From contig DAOKZK010000005.1 in NCBI GenBank assembly GCA_035325645.1, positions 9,103 to 73,102 on the forward strand: a DNA stretch of 64,000 nucleotides, in the 5' to 3' direction. The position numbers and the translations under genes were made by a program. Positions 37,864 to 46,713 of the stretch are shown piece by piece. Below the pieces are notes generated by a model that did not search any database, was not told the DNA's origin, and saw only the letters and a program-made list of their open reading frames with translations. Source of the stretch: Macondimonas sp035325645. Lineage in GTDB: Bacteria; Pseudomonadota; Gammaproteobacteria; UBA5335. Positions within the stretch are counted from its first letter, which is position 1. Every line of letters starts with the position of its first letter.

Positions 37864-40800
37864 GGCGCGTCCTCGCCCGCCAGAGCGGCGCTGACGGCGT
37901 TCAGAAGATCGGGCGGCGGCAGGATGTGCAGTACGCCACGGCCCGGGGCATCCGGAGCCATGCCCCGCAAGAACAGGTAATACACCCCGCCGAAATGATG
38001 CGCCGGATCGTAGCCCGGCAGACGCGCTTGCAGGTGGCGGTGCAGGGCCGCGGCGTAGATCAGCGCCTGGGCCGTATAACTGCCTCCCGCCATGGCCGAT
38101 GCGAGCGCCTCGGCCGTGTAGTCGATCGCGCGGGGACCCAGCCAGTTGCTCTTGTAGTCGGCCAGGTAAAACCGCCCTTCATGCGCAAAAACCAGATCGA
38201 TCACACCACGCAAGGCGCCCTCGAGCGGGGTCGATCCGACCGCCGATCGGACCGTCCACAGCGGATCGATTTGCCGGATGAGCGCTTCCAGCGAGGCGCG
38301 GCGCAGGCCATCAAGCGGCATGGCGAAGGCCATCTCCCGCACCTGATCGGCCGCGGCGATGTCGCGCAGCCGCAAGCCGCCGGAACCCAGGGGCGTGGCC
38401 ACGACCGCCTGCACCCAAGCCGTCACGACGTCCGCCCACTCTGCGCTGACACCTTCCGCCGCCAGGGCCTCGGGCACCAGACGCTCGAGCGTCGTCCCCG
38501 CCGGATCATCGCACCATGACCAACATTCCAGGATGGCATGCAGCGCCCGCCCGGCAGCCGTTCCACGCACGAACCCGTGCGGGCTGCGCTCCTGGGGGGC
38601 ATGGCCGGCCGCGGCAACAGCCGGCTGCACGTCTTCATCCCCCAGTCCGTCCGCTGTATCGCCCCACAAGGCCGAGAAGCTCGTCAGCACCCGGGGCGAA
38701 GGCACCGCGCGGCGCGGCCTGCGGGCAACGAACGCCGTCGCTGGCCGGCTGATCGCGCGGGCAAGGGTTCCGTCCTCACCCGCCTGCACCAGTCCGATCG
38801 CCAGCGGTTGCGCATCTGCGAGCGTTCGCCAGACCTGAGCCGGGTCGGCCTCGCGCAACAGCCAGCCCAATGCCGAGTCCTCGCGATCCCGCACCGGGCC
38901 GTCGACGAGATAGCACCGCGCCTGGGCTCGGGTGAGCGCAACATAGGCGAGACGCAGTTCTTCGGCCAGTTCATCGCGCCGGGCCTGCGCGAGCGCCTCG
39001 GGCTGCCGTTCGGGCATGAGCGACAGATGCATCTGCCCCAGCGCTCCATCGTGATAGCACAGCGCCTCGGTCCCGCCCGCCGGCGGCTTGCGCGTCTTCC
39101 ACAGCGCCGGGCAGAACACGATCGGATACTGCAGACCCTTGCTCGCATGGATGGTCTCGATGCGCACCAGATCCGCCTCGCTTTCGAGCCGCAGCAGGGC
39201 TGCCTCGTCATCTCGCGGCGGCTGCTGACGCAGGCGTTCGAAATGGTTGAACAAGGCTTCCGGTCCCAGGTGGCGCGAACGTTCGGCATCGTGCAGCAAC
39301 TCGGCGAGATGATGCACATTCGTCAGCCGTCGCTCGCCGTCCGGCCGCGCCAGCAGCCGTGCCGCGACGCCGTGCGTTTCCAGCAGCGATTGCCACATGG
39401 GCATGAACCCAAGGCGCTGCCAGCATTGGTGATGTTCCTGGAACCGTTCCAACAGTTGCTCGAGAGCCGCCTCGTCACGGTCCAGGGCGAGGACGCCGGC
39501 CATCGATCCGGCGAGCAGGCGGCTGGCCCACGCCCCGCGCAGCCAGCTCATGCGTGTCGGGGTCAGCACGGCGCGCAGCACCCGCGCCAGATCCTGCGCT
39601 TCATCGGTGGCATACACGCTCTGCTGGCTGCGCAGGACGAAACCGACGCCGCGCTCGCGCAGGGCCTCGGCCACGGCCTCGCCCTGATCGTGGGCGCGCA
39701 CCAGCACCGCCACGTCACCGCCCCGCACGGGGGAGCCCCCCAAGGTTGCTTCGCCCGCCGCCCCCGCGTTCAGGAGGCGCACGATCTCATCGGCCGTCCA
39801 TCGTGCGGCACGGCGCAAGGCGTCACCCTGCGACAGCGGTTTGGCCGGATCGCCGTCGAGCAGATGCACCTGCAGGGCCGCGGCGCTGCCCGGCGCGACG
39901 ATCGCCGCCTCGTTGCCGCGCGCGGCAAGGACGGGATGGTAAGCGATGCCGGGAAGAAGAAACGCGTCCGAACGCCGGCAAAAGAGGGCGTTGACCGCAC
40001 TGACCAGATCGGGAACCGAACGCCAGTTGTGGGCCAGGAGCCACGGCTGGCCCAGATGTTCGCGGGCCGCGAGATAGGCGTGCACGTCCGCGCCGCGAAA
40101 GCCATAGATCGCCTGCTTGGGATCGCCGATCAACACCAGAAAGCTGCCGTCCGTGCCGGCAGGATCGGCATAGATGGCGCGAAACACATCGAACTGAGCG
40201 GGGTCGGTATCCTGGAATTCATCGATGAGCGCAGCCGGAAAACGCATCCGCAGGGCAGCGGCCAGCGCGCCGCCACCGGCCGTGGACAGGGCGTCGCGCA
40301 GCCGGCCCGTGAGGTCGGCAAATCCCAGCTCGCCGCTGCGCTCGGACTGCTGCGCCAGCCGCGCCATGCCCTCGCACAGGGTCTCGCGGCGGATGGTGAG
40401 CGCGCTCCCCTGCCAGGCCTGGTCCATCACTTGCCAGGCCTCGAGCAACCCGGCCAGCAAGCCGAACACGGGATGATCGGGCGGCCGGCCATTTTTCTTG
40501 ACGCCGGCCGCCAGCGCCTCGGGCGTCAGACACCCCCAGTCCCCGGCGCCTGCGGCCAACTGCTCCAGAGCCGCCAGATCCAACGTCTCGCAGGCGGCCA
40601 TCCGGTCGAGACTGTCGCAGCAAGCGTGGATCTTGGCGGATTTGTAGCGTTGGCGGTTGAGATCCGGGCTGTCCAGAAGGGCTTGTCGCACCTCAGCGCC
40701 GTGCCGGGCCCAGGACGTGCTGAACGCCGCCCATCGGCAGCCGAGCGCAGCCCAGCTCGCGGCCTCATCGGGCACCGCCGCGTCCGGGCCGTCGACCAAG

Positions 40801-41399
40801 GCCAGCGGATGACGGACACGCAGCTCGAGATCCTTGAGCACGCGCGTCGAGGTGAGCCCCGCCCCGCGCAGACCGAAGGCCCGGCAGGGATCGGCGATCG
40901 TCGCCTGCAGCTGCCGCCAGAGGTCGGCGGCAGTGATGGCGATGCGCTCGTCCTCGCCCGCCTGCAAGGCCAGCGCGGTCGGCAGCCCAGCGCTGAAGGC
41001 GTGATCGCGCAATACACTGAAACAGAATCCATGCAAGGTGAAGATGGCCGCCTGATCGAAACCCATCAACGCAGCGTCGAGCCGCCGCAGGGCGCGGGCA
41101 CGATCGACCCCGATCTCGATCAACATCTGTTCAACGCCGCCCAAGGGCTCGGCAGCCGCATCGAGTCGGGCCCGCGCCTCGATCAGCCGGCGACGAATGC
41201 GCGTCTTGAGCTCAGCCGTGGCTGCCTTGGTAAAGGTCACCACCAGAATGCGATCGACCTCATGGCCGCGCTCGATCACCAGACGCAGATAGAGATCGGC
41301 CAGGGTATGGGTCTTGCCCGTGCCGGCGCTCGCCTCCACCAGATGCCGGCCGTGCAAGGGCAAGCGCATGACCTCGAGCATGCGGGGCGGCGTATTCAT
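37860..41399 (-). CDS. recB: Exodeoxyribonuclease V subunit beta
   Basis: An 1179-residue helicase-nuclease. The UvrD-type Walker A is LVEASAGTGKTHTLADLYLR close to the N-terminus; further motifs are ALIDEFQDTDPAQFDVFR (Walker B), IGDPKQAIYGFRGADVH and RIETIHASKGLQYPIVF. The C-terminal nuclease domain holds GVIDLVFAHEGRFYLADYKSNWLG, with the catalytic Asp and Lys of the RecB nuclease. The ATG at 41399 is chosen since it overlaps the recC stop (ATGA at 41399-41396) and gives a normal N-terminus; an earlier start would extend 20 residues back into recC. It forms with RecC and RecD the double-strand break resection machine. Confidence 0.97.
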   Translation of the reverse strand: MNTPPRMLEVMRLPLHGRHLVEASAGTGKTHTLADLYLRLVIERGHEVDRILVVTFTKAATAELKTRIRRRLIEARARLDAAAEPLGGVEQMLIEIGVDRARALRRLDAALMGFDQAAIFTLHGFCFSVLRDHAFSAGLPTALALQAGEDERIAITAADLWRQLQATIADPCRAFGLRGAGLTSTRVLKDLELRVRHPLALVDGPDAAVPDEAASWAALGCRWAAFSTSWARHGAEVRQALLDSPDLNRQRYKSAKIHACCDSLDRMAACETLDLAALEQLAAGAGDWGCLTPEALAAGVKKNGRPPDHPVFGLLAGLLEAWQVMDQAWQGSALTIRRETLCEGMARLAQQSERSGELGFADLTGRLRDALSTAGGGALAAALRMRFPAALIDEFQDTDPAQFDVFRAIYADPAGTDGSFLVLIGDPKQAIYGFRGADVHAYLAAREHLGQPWLLAHNWRSVPDLVSAVNALFCRRSDAFLLPGIAYHPVLAARGNEAAIVAPGSAAALQVHLLDGDPAKPLSQGDALRRAARWTADEIVRLLNAGAAGEATLGGSPVRGGDVAVLVRAHDQGEAVAEALRERGVGFVLRSQQSVYATDEAQDLARVLRAVLTPTRMSWLRGAWASRLLAGSMAGVLALDRDEAALEQLLERFQEHHQCWQRLGFMPMWQSLLETHGVAARLLARPDGERRLTNVHHLAELLHDAERSRHLGPEALFNHFERLRQQPPRDDEAALLRLESEADLVRIETIHASKGLQYPIVFCPALWKTRKPPAGGTEALCYHDGALGQMHLSLMPERQPEALAQARRDELAEELRLAYVALTRAQARCYLVDGPVRDREDSALGWLLREADPAQVWRTLADAQPLAIGLVQAGEDGTLARAISRPATAFVARRPRRAVPSPRVLTSFSALWGDTADGLGDEDVQPAVAAAGHAPQERSPHGFVRGTAAGRALHAILECWSWCDDPAGTTLERLVPEALAAEGVSAEWADVVTAWVQAVVATPLGSGGLRLRDIAAADQVREMAFAMPLDGLRRASLEALIRQIDPLWTVRSAVGSTPLEGALRGVIDLVFAHEGRFYLADYKSNWLGPRAIDYTAEALASAMAGGSYTAQALIYAAALHRHLQARLPGYDPAHHFGGVYYLFLRGMAPDAPGRGVLHILPPPDLLNAVSAALAGEDAP

Positions 41400-44300
41400 C
41401 GCCCCTGCCCGTCGGCGTTGGGCATTCCAGCCACCAGCGACAGGGCCACCTCGCGCCAATGCGGCGCAATGGGCTCATGCTCGCCAAAGACCCAGGTGAG
41501 ATAGACGTCGGCAGCACGTCCGGCGTGGCGCCCGGGATCGAGACACTGGGCATAGGCCTTGCGCATGGCGGCCAGTTGGCGGTCGGCGTCCTGTGCCGTG
41601 CGGGCCGCCATCAGGACCTCGGGCAAGAGCGGCACCGGCGCCATGGTCAGTCCCGCCCGGTAATGCGTCAGCCACGGCAAGAGTCGATCAGCCGCATCCG
41701 GCACCGGGGCCCAGTCCACCCCGCCTTTTTTTCCAACCCCCACGGTGTGCGCTCGCACGCCGGCAGGTGCGGCTGCGTTGAGGGTCAAATGGGTCAGCCA
41801 CGCGACGACCTCGTGTTTCGCCTGCCAGTCACCGGCCTGCGCGGTGAGGATGCCGCCCGCACTCACCCCCGGCAGTTGACCGAGCACACGCCAGCCGTGG
41901 ACATGCAGATCGACAGCGACCGTCCGGCGCGGCAGATCCGGTCCATGTCGCGCGAGCCGCGCATGGATCGCCTCGGCCGCTGCGAGTTGCTCGCGCCCCA
42001 GGAGCAGACCCCAGGGTCCGGGCGGCAGCCGACCGAGGAGGCGCAAATGAGCCAGAATTGCGTCTGGCGACATGCCTTCCCGCAGGCGCCCCAGCATCCA
42101 GTCCCGCATCTGCCAGACCTCGAGCGCGTCGGGTTCGAAGTCTTCCTGATCGAGCAGGACGTCCTCATCGAGTTCCAGATCGATGTCCAGATGCCGACGC
42201 ACCCTGTGGCGCACCGGGTGCCGCCAGAAGCTCAGCAGGTCGGTGAGGTCGATGACCGCCTCGGCGCCGGCGGCGGCAATGACAGGAGGGAGCGGTTCGG
42301 CCATGGCCGTCACCGGTGCGACGGCCCGATCCGGACCCAGATCCGTCCGGTAGCTGAAGAACGGGCTCTGCGGGTCGAAGTTGCGCGCACTGAATCCATG
42401 CAGCGGATGGATGAGCAACCGCCGCTCCCGCCAATCCCCCGGCCGCTCGAAATGCGCGCCGGCACTGATCGTTTCCATCAATTGCGCGAGCAGGACACTG
42501 GGCGGTCGGTCGCTGAAGTCGCGCAGCTCGCGTCCGTTGTAACTGAGGTAGAGCGTCCGGCGCGCGCTCAGGATGGCCTCCAGAAACAGATAGGCATCGT
42601 CCTCGCGCCGGTTGCGGTCGCCGGGCCGGCGCTCGTCCGCGAACGGATCGAATTCGGCGGGACGGGCATGGCGCGGCAAGGCATCGTGATCCAGACCCAG
42701 CAGGCAGACCACGGTGAACGGCAGACTGCGCAGCGGCACCATGGCACAGAACTGGACCCCGCCGCCCATGAAACCGCCCCGGCTGGCAGCCATCGACAGT
42801 TTTTCCTCCAAGGCCGCCTTGAACACCTCCAGCGGAACATTTCGGTGACAACCGCCTGCCAGTGCATCGCGCGCCACCTGCGCGATGGCGTCCCGCAGGA
42901 CCTGCCAGCCGTATTCCTCCTCGGCGACCACGCTGAACAGTTCCTCGGCTGCGGCGCCCAGGACGGTGGCCCAATCGGACATCGGCCGTGCACTGGCCCA
43001 TTGCTGGTGCAGCGCCCGCAGCGCGTCGATCCAGTCGGCCAGACGGCCCAGGACACCCCACATCGCGCTGTCCACGGCTTCGACCGGCGCGACATCGGCG
43101 TAGGCCGCACAGGCATCTTCGGGTACGAAAGCCCCGAGCAGCAGCCGATCCAAGCCGCGTCGCCAGGTGTGCGCCGGCTCCGGCGACAGCCCGAGCTGCA
43201 ACTTGTCGGTGCCGTCCAGCCCCCAGTGGACGGCGGACCGGCGCGCCCAGTCGCGCAACAGGTCGCGATCGGCCACGCTCATTCCCAGCCGCCGCGCCAC
43301 CGGCGGGCATTCCAGCACGTCCAGCACCGCGTTCACGGCATAGCGGCGATCCGGCAGCGCCAGCCAGGCCAGAAACCCCGCCACGACCGGCTCGCTTTGC
43401 GCCAGCGCCCGGTCGGCCATGCGATAGGGAATCGCCAGATCGCCGTTCCGGCTGCCGAAGACGGCGTCTACGTAAGGCGCGTAGCGGTCGATGTCCGGCG
43501 TCATGACGATGATGTCGGAAGGGTTCAGCGTGGCGTCCCGGTCCAGCAGGTCGCGCAGACGATCGTGCAAAACCTCGACCTCCCGCAGGGGTCCCGCGCA
43601 GCAATGCACCTGGATACTGTCGTCCGAGGCCGCCAGCGGGCGCGAGAGCCCTTCGGCAGGATCGCGCAGCGCGAGCAGGTCTGATTGCAGCAGGGCCAGA
43701 AGATCGGTACGCCCGGTTTCGCAGGGATCGACGAAATGATCACTGACTCGGCCCGGCAGCTCGCTCAAGGCATCGATGAACGCAGCGCCCTGCCGGCCCA
43801 GGGTCGCCAGCAAGGGATGGCCGACCGCGCGATGGGCCGTCGATTCCCCGCGCGCGGCGCGCCGCGCCAGACCCGCGGGCGTGTCGAGACCCGCCCAGTA
43901 CTCACGCGATGGCGTGGGCACGAACAGGTGGACGGGAACACGCTCGGCCAAGGTGGTCATGAGGTTCAACCAGGCCGGCGGCAAGGTGTGAAAGCCAAAA
44001 GCGATGACCTGTCGGGGCAGCCTTTCAGGTGGCGTGTCGGCAATGGCCCGCTGCAGCAGCGCCAGGCCGCGCGCACGGTGCATGCCGAGCTCGCCTGTCA
44101 GCAGGCGCCAGAGGTCGGCCTGCCAGGTGCGTTCCTCGCCCGCTTCCCAGGCCAGCAGCCGGTCGGGCCGGAACACGAGCGCCTGATCGAAGCATCCGGC
44201 GAGGCTTTGCGCGAGACGAAAACGCGCCAGCTCTCCCGGCATCGCCGCGAGATAGTGAGCGAGGGCGTTGCCGTCCGCGCCGGTGCCTGTCTGCATGAGG

Positions 44301-44602
44301 TGATCGAAAATGCGCAGCGAGAGTGCGCCGCGTTCATAGCCGGGATCGAGCCGATGATCGGGCAACAAGCGCTGGTGGAGCGTCGTCAGCCAGCTCCCCG
44401 GTAACGGCGTATCGAACAGCGTCGCGATGCCCTGCCGATGCGCCAGGCCGAGGGTGACCCATTGCCCCATGGCCTGGCTGGGTACGAGGACGGTCTGGCG
44501 CTCGAACACACCCAGCGCCTCGCCCGTCAACTCATGAACGGCGTGGTCGAGCAGGGTTTCGAGTCGATTGCCGAAGTGCAGGTGAAGCATGGGCGTCATC
44601 AT
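41396..44602 (-). CDS. recC: Exodeoxyribonuclease V subunit gamma
   Basis: A 1068-residue protein, the Chi-recognising and wedge subunit of RecBCD, with the degenerate SF1 helicase-like fold. Recognisable segments: LHLHFGNRLETLLDHAV at the N-terminus, VLVPSQAMGQWVTLGLA, DIIVMTPDIDRYAPYVDAVF and LLGLDHDALPRHARPAEFD. Size matches the family (E. coli RecC 1122). It is first in the operon and diverges from the permease gene across 122 bases, where both promoters must lie. Start is the first of two adjacent ATGs at 44602. Confidence 0.96.
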   Translation of the reverse strand: MMTPMLHLHFGNRLETLLDHAVHELTGEALGVFERQTVLVPSQAMGQWVTLGLAHRQGIATLFDTPLPGSWLTTLHQRLLPDHRLDPGYERGALSLRIFDHLMQTGTGADGNALAHYLAAMPGELARFRLAQSLAGCFDQALVFRPDRLLAWEAGEERTWQADLWRLLTGELGMHRARGLALLQRAIADTPPERLPRQVIAFGFHTLPPAWLNLMTTLAERVPVHLFVPTPSREYWAGLDTPAGLARRAARGESTAHRAVGHPLLATLGRQGAAFIDALSELPGRVSDHFVDPCETGRTDLLALLQSDLLALRDPAEGLSRPLAASDDSIQVHCCAGPLREVEVLHDRLRDLLDRDATLNPSDIIVMTPDIDRYAPYVDAVFGSRNGDLAIPYRMADRALAQSEPVVAGFLAWLALPDRRYAVNAVLDVLECPPVARRLGMSVADRDLLRDWARRSAVHWGLDGTDKLQLGLSPEPAHTWRRGLDRLLLGAFVPEDACAAYADVAPVEAVDSAMWGVLGRLADWIDALRALHQQWASARPMSDWATVLGAAAEELFSVVAEEEYGWQVLRDAIAQVARDALAGGCHRNVPLEVFKAALEEKLSMAASRGGFMGGGVQFCAMVPLRSLPFTVVCLLGLDHDALPRHARPAEFDPFADERRPGDRNRREDDAYLFLEAILSARRTLYLSYNGRELRDFSDRPPSVLLAQLMETISAGAHFERPGDWRERRLLIHPLHGFSARNFDPQSPFFSYRTDLGPDRAVAPVTAMAEPLPPVIAAAGAEAVIDLTDLLSFWRHPVRHRVRRHLDIDLELDEDVLLDQEDFEPDALEVWQMRDWMLGRLREGMSPDAILAHLRLLGRLPPGPWGLLLGREQLAAAEAIHARLARHGPDLPRRTVAVDLHVHGWRVLGQLPGVSAGGILTAQAGDWQAKHEVVAWLTHLTLNAAAPAGVRAHTVGVGKKGGVDWAPVPDAADRLLPWLTHYRAGLTMAPVPLLPEVLMAARTAQDADRQLAAMRKAYAQCLDPGRHAGRAADVYLTWVFGEHEPIAPHWREVALSLVAGMPNADGQGR

Positions 44603-44724
44603 TAGCTGAACGGGCTGGGCGCACGGCTGCGGCGCGCTGACGGATACCGCACGCGCCGGTTGCGTTGGTTTTTGGTACCACGCATGGCAATAATGGACGC
44701 TCGCTTCACCATGGGGATTGTTTC

Positions 44725-45837
44725 GTGAACACCGCCCAGGAGGAATCTGATCTTTACCTGCGCCGGATCCCCTGGTGGTATTGGGCGGTCTTCTTCGGCG
44801 CGCTCGGCCTCACATTCTATCTGCTCGGGCCCGTCCTGACGCCGTTTCTCATCTCCTTCAGCCTGGCTTATCTGCTGCATCCGCTGGTGGATCGGCTCGA
44901 ACGCCACCGGATCCCGCGCAGCATCGGTGTCAGCATCGTCTTTGCCGCCGGCGTGCTGATCGTGGTGTTCGGCGTGCTTCTGCTCATTCCACCGCTGCAG
45001 ACACAGATCGGGCGGCTCAGCACCTTCATTCCACAGGCCACCACCTGGCTGCAACAGGAAGCGCTGCCGTGGGTGTCACGCCGGTTGGGCACGGATGTCA
45101 GTCGTCTGGACGCGGGGCGTCTGGCTCAACTGCTGCAAGATAATTTTTCACAGGCCGGCGGGATCGCCACGAACGTTGCGACCTACCTCACCAGTTCCGG
45201 GATGAAACTGGCCGCGACCCTGGCCAATCTGTTCCTGGTACCCATCGTCACCTTCTACATGATGCGAGACTGGCACTCGATGCTCGAAAGCCTCGGCAAG
45301 CTCGTCCCACGCCCATTGCTGCCCGCCGTCACCGATCTGGCACGCGAAACCGATGAGGTGCTGGCCGCGTTCCTGCGGGGGCAACTCCTCGTGATGGTGG
45401 CCCTGGGTACCATCTACGGCATCGGCTTCTGGATCGCCGGCGTCGAGTTCGCCATGCTGATCGGCATTTTCGCCGGGCTGGTCAGCTTCGTGCCTTATCT
45501 TGGTGTCGCCATGGCGCTGGTTTCGGCCATGATCACCGCCGCCATTACCGGCGCCGACCCGGTAACCTACGCCTACATCCTGGTCGTGGTGGGGATCGGG
45601 CAAGCGCTGGAAGGCTCGGTGATCACGCCGCTCCTGGTCGGTGATCGGATCGGCCTGCATCCTGTGATCGTGATCTTCCTCGTCCTCGCCGGCGGCCAGT
45701 TGTTCGGCTTCGTGGGTGTCCTGGTCGCTTTACCGGTCGGCGCCGTGCTCTCGGTCTTTTTCCGCCATTTGCAGGAGCTGTACAAACGCAGCGAACTGTA
45801 CGGCGAAGACGCCGCGCATCCGCCCAGACCGGGCTGA
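44725..45837 (+). CDS. AI-2E/PerM family permease
   Basis: A 370-residue membrane protein with about eight helices in the AI-2E transporter/PerM family. It has the N-terminal pair (WWYWAVFFGALGLTFYLLGP, LISFSLAYLLHPLVDRLE), a long periplasmic/amphipathic loop, and the conserved C-terminal block IFAGLVSFVPYLGVAMALVS, GSVITPLLVGDRIGLHPVIV and GQLFGFVGVLVALPVGAVLSV. The GTG at 44725 is preferred, with GGGG eight to ten bases before; the first in-frame ATG at 44665 would add 20 residues of unlikely composition. Some members export signalling molecules or act as ion antiporters; the substrate here is unknown. The following rlmJ starts 12 bases after it. Confidence 0.9.
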   Translation: MNTAQEESDLYLRRIPWWYWAVFFGALGLTFYLLGPVLTPFLISFSLAYLLHPLVDRLERHRIPRSIGVSIVFAAGVLIVVFGVLLLIPPLQTQIGRLSTFIPQATTWLQQEALPWVSRRLGTDVSRLDAGRLAQLLQDNFSQAGGIATNVATYLTSSGMKLAATLANLFLVPIVTFYMMRDWHSMLESLGKLVPRPLLPAVTDLARETDEVLAAFLRGQLLVMVALGTIYGIGFWIAGVEFAMLIGIFAGLVSFVPYLGVAMALVSAMITAAITGADPVTYAYILVVVGIGQALEGSVITPLLVGDRIGLHPVIVIFLVLAGGQLFGFVGVLVALPVGAVLSVFFRHLQELYKRSELYGEDAAHPPRPG

Positions 45838-45849
45838 GCAACAGCCGTC

Positions 45850-46713
45850 GTGCGCAGTTATCGCCATCGGTTCCACGCCGGCAACGCTGCGGACGTGTTC
45901 AAGCACTGGATTCTGATGCTGCTGCTGGAACACATGGCCCAGAAGGAAAAACCCTTCCGCTACATCGACACCCATGCCGGCGCTGGGGGCTACGACTTGC
46001 ATTCCGACGCGGCCGCCGAATGGCGCGGCGGCATCGGCCGCCTTTGGGCAAGGCCACACCTACCGCCCAGTCTCGAGCGGCTGCGGGATCATGTGGCCCA
46101 GTTCAATCCTGTCGGCAGGCTGGAGATCTATCCTGGATCGCCCCTGTGGGCCCAGCGGCTATGCCGCTCCCAGGATGAGATCCGGTTGTTCGAATGGCAC
46201 CCGACGGATTTCGGCGTCCTGTCGGCGGACACCGCGCTGGGCAGGGATGAGCGGGTCCGGTGCTTCGAGGCGGATGGTTTTGCCGGACTGAAGGCCCTGT
46301 TGCCGCCGCCTTCGCGACGAGCCCTCGTGATGATCGATCCGCCCTACGAACGACAGGACGAATACGAGCGCGTGGTGAAAGGGCTTGAAATGGCATTGGC
46401 GCGCTTTGCGAGCGGGGTCTACGCCCTGTGGTACCCGGAGCTGGCATCTGCGCCGGCGCGCCGGCTCCCCGATCGGCTCGAGCGGCTGGCCGCGCGGTGG
46501 CTGAGGGCCGATCTCCATTTCGATCGCCCGCGCCCCGATGGTCTGGGCATGACTGGATGCGGGATGTTCGTCATCAATCCGCCGTGGACACTGGCCGCCG
46601 AACTTGAGGCGACCCTGCCTGCATTGGCCGCTGTTCTGGCAGGCGCCGAGGAGCCGCCCCGCTGCTCGATTCGCCGAGGGGAAGCGGGGCTCGCCGGGCG
46701 AGCACCTGCCTAG
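45850..46713 (+). CDS. rlmJ: 23S rRNA (adenine2030-N6)-methyltransferase
   Basis: A 287-residue Rossmann-fold methyltransferase that modifies A2030 of 23S rRNA. The N-terminus YRHRFHAGNAADVFKHWILM is the family hallmark; YIDTHAGAGGYDL is the AdoMet loop, and the catalytic motif IV is LVMIDPPYERQDEYE (DPPY). The start is a GTG at 45850, the only in-frame start before the hallmark. It is 12 bases downstream of the permease gene and its stop overlaps that of the convergent wzc by four bases (46710-46713). Confidence 0.95.
   Translation: MRSYRHRFHAGNAADVFKHWILMLLLEHMAQKEKPFRYIDTHAGAGGYDLHSDAAAEWRGGIGRLWARPHLPPSLERLRDHVAQFNPVGRLEIYPGSPLWAQRLCRSQDEIRLFEWHPTDFGVLSADTALGRDERVRCFEADGFAGLKALLPPPSRRALVMIDPPYERQDEYERVVKGLEMALARFASGVYALWYPELASAPARRLPDRLERLAARWLRADLHFDRPRPDGLGMTGCGMFVINPPWTLAAELEATLPALAAVLAGAEEPPRCSIRRGEAGLAGRAPA

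Noticed and set aside
38538..41504. A 988-codon open frame antisense to recB, and a 741-codon frame antisense to recC (41459-43684)
   Set aside because: Both lie wholly over securely identified genes, have no signal, domain or ribosome-binding site, and are explained by strong third-position GC bias.
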